This document shows, one piece after another, positions 58,401-64,000 of a DNA stretch of 64,000 nucleotides. This stretch comes from Cercis canadensis (taxonomy: Eukaryota; Streptophyta; Magnoliopsida; Fabales; Fabaceae). The stretch spans positions 406,637 to 470,636 of the forward strand of contig QAOA01004158.1 in the NCBI GenBank assembly GCA_003255065.1. The letters are read 5' to 3'. The first letter of the stretch is position 1. Each line of letters starts with the position of its first letter. The notes below the pieces were generated by a model that saw only the letters and a program-made list of their open reading frames with translations, did no database searches and was not told the origin of the DNA. The translations under genes and the position numbers were made by a program.

Positions 58401-61400
58401 AAATTGTTAGAAGACCTCTAAAATTTGAAGAAAAATCAGAATTCCAATAGCTGGTAGAATGTGCTCATGGTGTAATAGGGGGCTGACCTTGGTTCACTAC
58501 CATATTATCAGAAAATATAGTGAAGATGATGTGGATGATCATATATCAATAAATTTGTATGTTTTTTTGGTTTAATTGGCATGGAATCAAAAGAGGATTA
58601 GGAACTGTGTGTGAAAACCCAAGACTCAGAAACTGGGAAGTTTCACCAGTGAAGTGCGTTATATCTCTCATACAGTTCCTTTTAACCTTATAAAATTACT
58701 TTTAAGCTGGTTCAATACGCTTATGAACTTTTAAATGCTTCAATTTTATTCTATGGATATTCTATATGCCTTGTGGTGGAGATTTTAGTGTCCAGATATA
58801 TTTGAGTTCTTAATGAAAGCAGTTCCCTTTCAGGTTGTGAATGGCATCCTCGTATAAAAACTGCACGAAATCATTTCATTTACAATGACTTACCACAATT
58901 TATTATGGATTCCCATGAAGAATGCCGTGATCCTCCACGCCTGCACATGCTTGATAAGTATGCCAAATTCTTTTGACTTCCTTCCTTCCTTCCCTGCCCC
59001 CTTTCTTTCCTTTTGGTTTGCAAATGGAAAGTATAGTTATGTGGTACAGGTTAAACTAATTTCCAAGGACTAGATGATGAAACATTATACTGTTTTATTG
59101 GAATTTGAACTGGTAGCCCTGAATTTTGTTTCCATACAACTTTTCTATTTTTTCTTCTCTATTTTTTTTTTTTCCTTCTTGTTTTTTGGGGGGGTTTGAA
59201 AGTGGAAAGTACTTTCAGATAGTCCAGCTTAAATTTACTTACAGTACTAGATGGTGTACTAAGTCTACTGTCTTATTCAGATTTGATACTGGGGGCCCCG
59301 GATCTTGTTTAAGGAGATATTCAGATCCAACTTTCTTCAAGAGAGTATCAGCATATTCAGATGAAGCTTACTCAGAGAAATTTGAAAAAGCTCGGAAATC
59401 TCGTAAAAACAAGGTAGTTTACTAATTGAAGCATCTCAGTGCAAAGATATTCCTTGGTCTGAGTTTCATTACTGTCACACATCTTTATACAAATACGCTA
59501 CAAACTATTTTTGGTGCTTATGAACAAAGAAAATTTTGATGAACAGAAGAAAAGATCTTCACGGAGGAGTGGAGAAGTTTGGCGGGGTGAGCAGATGCAT
59601 AGCAGTAGTGGCAGGTATTACATTTATATTGCATACGTATGTGTGGATTCCATGTTCTTGTTGATTGTTTCTTAACACTTACTGGATGTATGACTACACA
59701 GAATGCAATTTATTTCTCCCACTGCCAATGGGCGTACGTCTCTCTCGCCAACAATTTCCACAATTGACATGACAGTGAAATCAGATATGGGACGTCATTC
59801 AAATTCTTTTGATTCAGGAGCTGGTGAAGACTACATTGAATGTGTTTTCCATCCGAGTAATTACGTGCAACCTGATGAGAAGGGCTCTAAGGAATCATCC
59901 TCTTTTAGGTTGGCACAGAAAACTGATATTCTTGAGTCAGTATCTCCTGTTATGGATGATAATTTTTCACATGATTCATTGGAAAAGAACATTGCCTCTA
60001 GTTCATTTGGTGTTACTTGGGATGAAAAGGAAGAGATAGTAGAATCTAATAGCCAAGCCTGTGATAGAGATAAAATTCCAGAGGTGCATGCAGAAAGGGA
60101 AGACCTAGATTTGCATGAGAATGGGGCTGATATCCTGACAAATGTCAATGACAATGATATCATTTTTGATGAAGAAAGCAACCCGAAGCCAGTCTCCAGC
60201 AGTGTCCAAACAGATGAAATTGATAGTGAACCTGATAGTTACATGGATGCTCTTAACACCATTGAATCAGAATCTGAAAATGATCTTGATTGTGAAACAA
60301 AACGAGAAGTAGAGAAATTCTCCCCAGATGTCACTCATGGGAGTATAGAAAATGGGGTTGTTGAATCTTCCTCTTTTGTACTAGACCATAATTTATCTGA
60401 CGTTGTTTCTCCGATTACACACTGTGATTCCTCAAATAAAGAAAGAAGCAGGAATTTCCCTGACTCATTGCAAGAAATACCTCCTCTCACATCAGAGTCA
60501 CATGTCCCTAGTTTGGGATCTCCCACTCCATCAGATGTTCCTGTGAACAAAGAAATGACCAGAGGTTTAGCTGATTCTAATGGCTCTCAGAGTAATCTCT
60601 TTGAACAGGTGCCTCATGTTAGTGAAAATTCTATTTTGGCCAGTTCAGTTGGAGCTGATTTGTTGGTTGCTGATCATACTATTGATGATCCAGTGTCACC
60701 ATCCACTAAAAGTGATACATCATCTTCTGGTTCAGATAGTTCTAATTTACCAGAGAAAGAAGCAGATAGGGTTGACAACGACATCTCCATGTCTAAAGAG
60801 ACTCCCACTGACTGTGCTGGTGATCATTCAGTTAGTTTCTGGACTAATGGTGGATTGTTAGGACTTGAGCCATCGAAACCTCCTGACTTCACCATGTCAA
60901 GTTCTTTAAGTCAAGCATCTTTGACCACAAAAAATAATGTGGATAGTGATCATAATTCAATGCCAAATAGCAATGGATACAATGAGGAACGTGATTTATC
61001 AGCAAAGGTTCCTCAACTGATTGAAAAGGAGCCGACTCATAGATGCTTAACATTACAACATGATGATCAAGCATGTATACAAGAGATGACCTCTGGCTGT
61101 TCTCAGCTGAGTAATCGATTTGATCAAACTGATGGAGATAATTTGCATGATAACAGGGTAATGGCACCTGGAAGTGTTCTCCCAGTTGCCCCTGATGCCA
61201 AAGCAATTTCTACTGTACCCAATCAGGGAAGTAGTGAAATCTCATCTCTGGTGTTTGGACTTAGTCATAGGTTGCTAATGAATAGCTTACGGCACAAAGT
61301 TTCTTCCAATGAGAAATCTGGGCCTGATATTTCTTCGAAACCTGGCATATTGGAGCAGAGTGGACAAAATAGCATTGTACATCAGTCACTTCCTGCAACA

Positions 61401-63256
61401 GCCTTCAAGGAGGAGTCTGATTATGGATATCCTATGGATTCACTTCCTCCTTCACCACCACTTGAACATATGAAAATATCCTTCCATCCTATTAGTGAGT
61501 TTGAGACCTCCAAACTAAAACTGAAATTTCCTGATGGAAGTAATCGTCATGAAAGTATAAGGGACATGTTTCCTTCATTCCAGTTGGTCCCAGAGCCTTC
61601 CATCTCTCTGCATGATTCTGGCTTTAACACAGATGATGACGACACTTTCTGTAGATCTTCTGCTTATTTGTCAGATGATTGTCCTAGCCCTCACACAGAC
61701 AATAATTCTGATCAGTGGGAGTCTGGTGAAACTCCAGAAAGCAGCGACCATGGTGTATATGATTCTTTTCACAGAACTGCATCAATGGAACCTACGTTAA
61801 GCTCTCAAGAACTTAGAGGAGCAACCAATGCTGATGTCAATGTGGCTAGTGGAAATAGTATGTGCACTCAGAATGGTGTGGAATCTTCTTTATCTGGGCC
61901 TTTGCTAGATTTTCCAAGTTTTGATAATGTGACCCCTCTACTCAAGCAAGAGAGTAACAGACATTCGGATTGCAATAACGTTGTTAAGTCACAAAGTAAT
62001 GGAGATCCTACTCCACCACTGCCACCTCTTCCTCCTACGCAGTGGCGGGTCTCAAAACCAAATGAGATGGAGGATTATATATTTGAAGATACTCAACAAA
62101 TCAATGATCTAAATCATTCAGAATCTACCTTCTCACAGCAACCTATGCCTGCTCAAGTGAAGCACAACCAATCTACACATGAGGGTCATGAGTTTAACGA
62201 CAACTTTGCACCTAAATTGAAGGACAAGGTACTTATATGATCTTGCAGATTCTTTTTGTTCAACTTTATTTTCAAGCAACCATGCTGGATAATGAATTAT
62301 TCCCAAGTACAATTCATAATTTCAGTCTGTCCCGCAGCAGGATCAGCAGAAGTTAAATGGGCATAAAGAAGCAAAACAGATGGCAATAGGAAAAGAAATG
62401 GATGAAAGGGAAGATTTCCTGCATCAAATCAGAACAAAAGTGAGTATTCATTTTCTATTCTTAACTATTTGATGATGGTGGTTTTGGAGGATGCACTTTA
62501 GATTATAAATTGGGAGCTATACTGCTAATCTAACTGCTGTTCATGGCAGGGTTATTAAAGAAATGTTAATCTCCGACTTGAGATTCTAACCATGATAAAA
62601 GCAAAGAAAGGTCCTTGTCTTAAAATCTTCACTGATCACCATGTTTTCTGAATGGAACAAGTTACAGCTTCAAGTCCCATATACAAATGTGTTAGTAGCA
62701 GTTATGTGAAATAGATGATTTCATTTTAATTTTTTGGTGATAGGGATAAATAGGAATTAAATTCTAGTGGTACTTAGAACATCTGTTGGACTAGTAAACC
62801 GGCTTTTTTACAGTATATATCTTGAACTGGGGCAAACCTTATAATCATGAATCAACTTTCAAAACTATGTCAATAAGAAATTAGGTTATAACTAATAATA
62901 GCTGTTTTTTGGGGCCTGAACTAATTTACTATGGCTAACTTTTATATTATCTTGTATCGTTTTGTTGTTGTTGTTGTTGTTGCAGTCCTTCAATCTGAGG
63001 CGCACAGTAACAGGAAAGCCAAACGCTACCAATAGTCCCACTACAAATGTCAAAGTTACTGCAATTTTGGAGAAAGCAAATGCAATTCGTCAGGTTTCCA
63101 TCAACCCACTTTTCCTTTTGTTTTCCTCGTTCATTTTTTCTCTTTAAACTGTTGATAGTTGCACTTTTCTTTCGTCAAAAAATTCATAACCGAGAAACTT
63201 TTCAGGTTGTTGCAAGTGACGATGGTGAAGATGATGATACCTGGAGTGACACTTGA
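55480..63256 (+). CDS. SCAR3: SCAR/WAVE family protein, SCAR3-like
   Basis: Nine exons: 55480-55634, 57843-58006, 58834-58957, 59281-59413, 59547-59614, 59702-62228, 62326-62439, 62986-63093 and 63206-63256, about 1147 residues. Plant SCARs are subunits of the WAVE regulatory complex that activates ARP2/3 to nucleate branched actin, shaping trichomes and pavement cells. The N-terminal SCAR homology domain (about 1-180) starts [19 protein letters not shown] and includes [38 protein letters not shown] and [11 protein letters not shown], closer to Arabidopsis SCAR3 than to SCAR2. A long acidic, serine-rich middle follows, then [13 protein letters not shown] (about 984-996). The WH2-like actin-binding segment LHQIRTK/SFNLRR is split by the seventh intron. 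The acidic ARP2/3-binding tail is [12 protein letters not shown]. All splice sites are GT-AG and the frame is intact. Exon 1/2 joining gives [11 protein letters not shown] where SCARs usually have LAEFAAE. Confidence 0.95.
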
Positions 63257-64000
63257 TTTATTTTTGGTAGTGATATAGTTTGAGGTTACTTTGTATGTAT
63301 TCATGTGTGAATAAACCTTGTTTCTCTGTAATTAAGTGTAGCTGCTAGCTTCTCTTTTTATGCTCATTTGTATTGATTCCTTCGTTAGTTGAGTTGAAGG
63401 TCTGAGCTAGCTTTTCTCTTTCTTAAAATTCCACATAGGTGTATTAATTTTCTTATTGAGTTGACGCTAAGTTTTGTTATTTCCAATTGGTAATAAGATA
63501 AGAAATTCTACAGCCAAGACCGGTACAGAATCATGTTCTGCCATTACTTACGATCTAGATATTTGTATTTAAGATACAAGCACATGTAACATGATAATTT
63601 TTTATAAGGATAAGATCCTAGGATCAAATCTTCTGTCTTTTTTTTTTGATTGGAAATCTTCTTTCTTGATCCGCAGTTAGAAGATTTAGTTCCTTCTATT
63701 TAATAAAAAAGATGTCAGAACTATTCTAAGGTTTCAAAACTCAGAATAAAAGACTATAAAGTGTAGACAATATAATTTTTTTAAGCATCTGCCATTGAAA
63801 AATAGCCAAATGGTATGTGATTATTTTGTTTATGTTATTATGTTTAAATATAAATAAAATAATTATAAACAAAATAATCATAAATTATCGAAAAATAATC
63901 ATAACTACTTAGAAAAGAGTTGCTTTTAACACTTTTTAGGTTTTTGTGTTCTTTTCAAGTTTTTGAACGAGAAATAAACTCTTAAATTTATAATTCAAAA
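63257..64000 (+). other. 3' UTR of the SCAR3-like gene and downstream flank
   Basis: AATAAA at 63310-63315, 54 bp after the stop codon, is the likely polyadenylation signal. Beyond about 63400 the sequence is AT-rich with no gene seen before the window ends. Confidence 0.6.

Noticed and set aside
1-64000. LTR retrotransposon or virus-derived insertion
   Set aside because: I looked for paired long terminal repeats, a primer-binding site, a polypurine tract and gag-pol-like frames and saw none that could be supported.
1-64000. tRNA, rRNA or CRISPR features
   Set aside because: No cloverleaf-compatible tRNA, rRNA similarity or regularly spaced short repeats were found; the pol III-like boxes belong to SINE-like elements.

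Overview
This is plant nuclear DNA, AT-rich, with spliced genes using GT-AG introns, plant-type resistance (NLR) genes, a plant SCAR/WAVE gene, and hAT, Mutator-like, SINE and LINE relics. The gene families fit a core eudicot, probably a woody rosid; I cannot name the species. Three single N bases (27940, 48388, 50691) sit inside short local duplications and look like contig joins, so the sequence is a draft assembly.

Layout: (1) 118-13063, + strand: the 3' part of a coiled-coil NB-LRR (CNL) gene whose NB-ARC exon lies left of the window. The visible part is a giant leucine-rich-repeat (LRR) array of four tandem three-exon cassettes (exons A, B, C; about 2.5-2.7 kb each) plus a terminal three-exon module. 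It has 15 exons, all phase 0, coding about 2911 residues. (2) 13064-18095: its 3' UTR and flank, an EP1-like lectin pseudogene (- strand) split by an 844-bp hAT element, a truncated second hAT, and a permuted piece of NLR 3' flank. (3) 18096-28942: intergenic DNA with broken NLR promoter, leader and start-codon fragments, plus MITEs. (4) 28943-39753, + strand: a second CNL gene, complete from CC to stop over 10 exons. An 80-bp tandem duplication breaks the frame inside the NB-ARC. (5) 39754-43585: a paralogous copy of region 2, including the EP1-like pseudogene (without the hAT insertion) and a hAT element with both ends. (6) 43586-54841: gene-poor DNA with two LINE RNase H relics, a SINE and a 2.0-kb Mutator-like element. 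(7) 55480-63256, + strand: a complete nine-exon SCAR3-like gene of about 1147 residues. (8) 63257-64000: its 3' UTR and flank.

The most interesting reading is how the LRR array grew. Exon A of every cassette looks chimeric. Its upstream intron and first ~75 codons match the terminal-module exon (10858 or 37545). Its last ~20 codons and its downstream intron match exon 2 of the second gene (32084). One in-frame unequal crossover between those two exons would create exactly the A-B-C cassette, and repeated exchange would then amplify it. Because all exons are symmetric (phase 0), whole cassettes can be gained or lost without breaking the frame. The SCAR3-like gene is an unrelated cytoskeletal neighbour (actin nucleation through the WAVE and ARP2/3 complexes).
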